Below are positions 63,135-64,000 of a DNA stretch of 64,000 bases, one piece after another; position 1 is the first letter of the stretch, and each line of letters starts with the position of its first letter. This DNA comes from Arcobacter sp. (GTDB lineage: Bacteria > Campylobacterota > Campylobacteria > Campylobacterales > Arcobacteraceae). Under the pieces are notes generated by a model. That model saw only the letters and a program-made list of their open reading frames with translations, ran no database searches and was not told where the DNA came from. Where the stretch lies: the NCBI GenBank assembly GCA_003252105.1, contig QKDL01000010.1, forward strand, positions 1-64,000. The letters are read 5' to 3'. The position numbers were made by a program, and so were the translations under genes.

Positions 63135-64000
63135 ATACCTTTTTTTAGTTTTGAATAACCTGTTTTGATCAGTTTTAATAAAGGTTTTCTATATGAACTA
63201 AAAACATAATGTTTTATTTCATATGCAAGTCTTCCTTTTACATGGAATAAGTCATAAATACTTCCTGCTGCATATTTCCCACCAAGAGCAATTAATATAC
63301 CTTCAAGTTTTGGATCACAAGGGATTAGTTTTTTATTTTTTATCATATTTAAAACATTTTTACCTGCATTTGTTCCACTGATTCTCGCAATTGTTACATT
63401 TGGAGGCATTAGTTCACCTTTTTGATTTCTAATCTCTGCTGCATCACCGATAGCAAAAATGTGGTCATCTTTGTCACTTTGCATAAATTCATTTACAATG
63501 ATTTGACCTTTTGGATTTAGGCTTACATCTAACTCTTCAGTGATTTTATTTGCTTCTACCCCACCAGTAAAGATTAAAAATGAGTTGTAGATTTTTGTAC
63601 CATTTGAAAGATAAGCAAAACCATCTTCACATTTTTGAAGTTTTGTATTAGTAATAACATTGATTCCTAACTCTTTTAATCTGTTATGGGAAATCTCAAT
63701 AAGTTTTGAATGTAGTCCCGGTAAGATTGTATCCGAACTACTAATCAATGAGATTTTTAAGTTATCACAACTGAAATTTCCTCTTTTGAAAAACATTTTA
63801 GAGTTGTATGCCATCTCTGCTGCTATTTCAACTCCCGATAAACCAGCACCTACAACTACGATGTGAGTATCGTCACATTTTTTTGCTTCATCTTGAATTT
63901 TTTTAAATAATTGATTCTCAAAACTTTGTTTAAAATACATTGCCCAGTGAAGTTTTTTGATATCGTGGGCATTATTTAAACCTGGAATTTGTGGTGGGAA
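63131..64000 (-). CDS. NDH-2-like NAD(P)/FAD-dependent oxidoreductase (partial, 5' end beyond window)
   Basis: The track gives 269 aa from an internal ATG, but the frame stays open to the window edge (FPPQIPGLNNAHDIKK...), so this is the C-terminal 289 residues of a larger protein. It contains the NAD-binding GAGLSGVEIAAEMA, TGGVEANKI, and the FAD-binding HIFAIGDAAEIRN, as in type II NADH dehydrogenases. The C-terminal part has a membrane-contact-like basic helix. It likely passes electrons from NADH to quinone; sulfide-quinone-like relatives cannot be excluded. Confidence 0.85.
   Translation of the reverse strand, partial: FPPQIPGLNNAHDIKKLHWAMYFKQSFENQLFKKIQDEAKKCDDTHIVVVGAGLSGVEIAAEMAYNSKMFFKRGNFSCDNLKISLISSSDTILPGLHSKLIEISHNRLKELGINVITNTKLQKCEDGFAYLSNGTKIYNSFLIFTGGVEANKITEELDVSLNPKGQIIVNEFMQSDKDDHIFAIGDAAEIRNQKGELMPPNVTIARISGTNAGKNVLNMIKNKKLIPCDPKLEGILIALGGKYAAGSIYDLFHVKGRLAYEIKHYVFSSYRKPLLKLIKTGYSKLKKGI

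Noticed and set aside
1-64000. CRISPR array or cas genes
   Set aside because: No regularly spaced repeats and no Cas-like protein seen.
1-64000. tRNA genes
   Set aside because: No cloverleaf-like segments with a T-loop consensus were noticed; the element uses rpsU, not a tRNA, as its site. A tRNAscan run would settle this.

Overview
The window looks like a chromosomal piece of a low-GC Campylobacterota bacterium, most likely an Arcobacteraceae member. This is inferred from the strong AT bias, a 70-residue S21, the pgp1/csd4-type peptidoglycan carboxypeptidase, and the fabZ-lpxA-clpX-mreB-mreC gene order. No database search was possible, so the genus is not fixed.

Layout. 1-2430: the end of an rRNA operon (5S and terminator), a DASS/SLC13 carboxylate transporter and two small genes. 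2435-29009: a 26.6-kb integrative element inserted in the 3' end of rpsU. It is bounded by a perfect 38-bp direct repeat (attL/attR) and carries a tyrosine integrase at its left end. 28985-64000: ordinary chromosome. This part holds rpsU, moaC, a peptidoglycan-trimming pair (M15 plus Pgp1/Csd4), surE, dnaE, patatin and LpxH-like genes, a glycosyltransferase and a DJ-1 protein. It continues with three tandem FlgO-like lipoproteins, recJ, pyrG, ccoG, an ADP-ribosylglycohydrolase, a Kef-type antiporter, a fabF-like/TetR operon and mnmG. The right end has ribE, mreC/mreB, clpX, lpxA, fabZ, lpxB, queH, a lipoprotein and a cut-off NDH-2-like oxidoreductase.

The element, left to right: integrase; two orphan genes; an excisionase-like HTH protein; a HerA/VirD4-like ATPase followed by a replication-relaxation-like winged-helix protein (probable DNA-transfer or maintenance pair, no relaxase seen). 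Next is a minus-strand two-gene cassette: a PD-(D/E)XK-like protein and a 1425-aa nuclease-STAND ATPase resembling antiviral Avs proteins. The cassette is flanked by a 23-bp imperfect direct repeat. After it come two tiny ORFs, a DUF932/Gp157/Rad52 recombination module, a GC-rich structured non-coding stretch, a small membrane protein and an XRE regulator. The last block is a tight five-gene operon: a protein with PH-like, TerB-like and membrane-hairpin regions, a 534-aa protein of unknown family, a WYL regulator, and an ietA/ietS (AAA+ ATPase plus subtilisin-like protease) pair. ietAS is a known anti-phage pair. The element ends with a broken gene, an orphan gene and attR.

The best candidates for something undescribed are the two-gene unit at 19957-23186 upstream of the WYL gene and ietAS, the nuclease/STAND pair at 9643-15666, and the structured segment at 18360-18660. 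The element also replaces the rpsU terminator: the old one is stranded at attL and a new one lies just inside attR.
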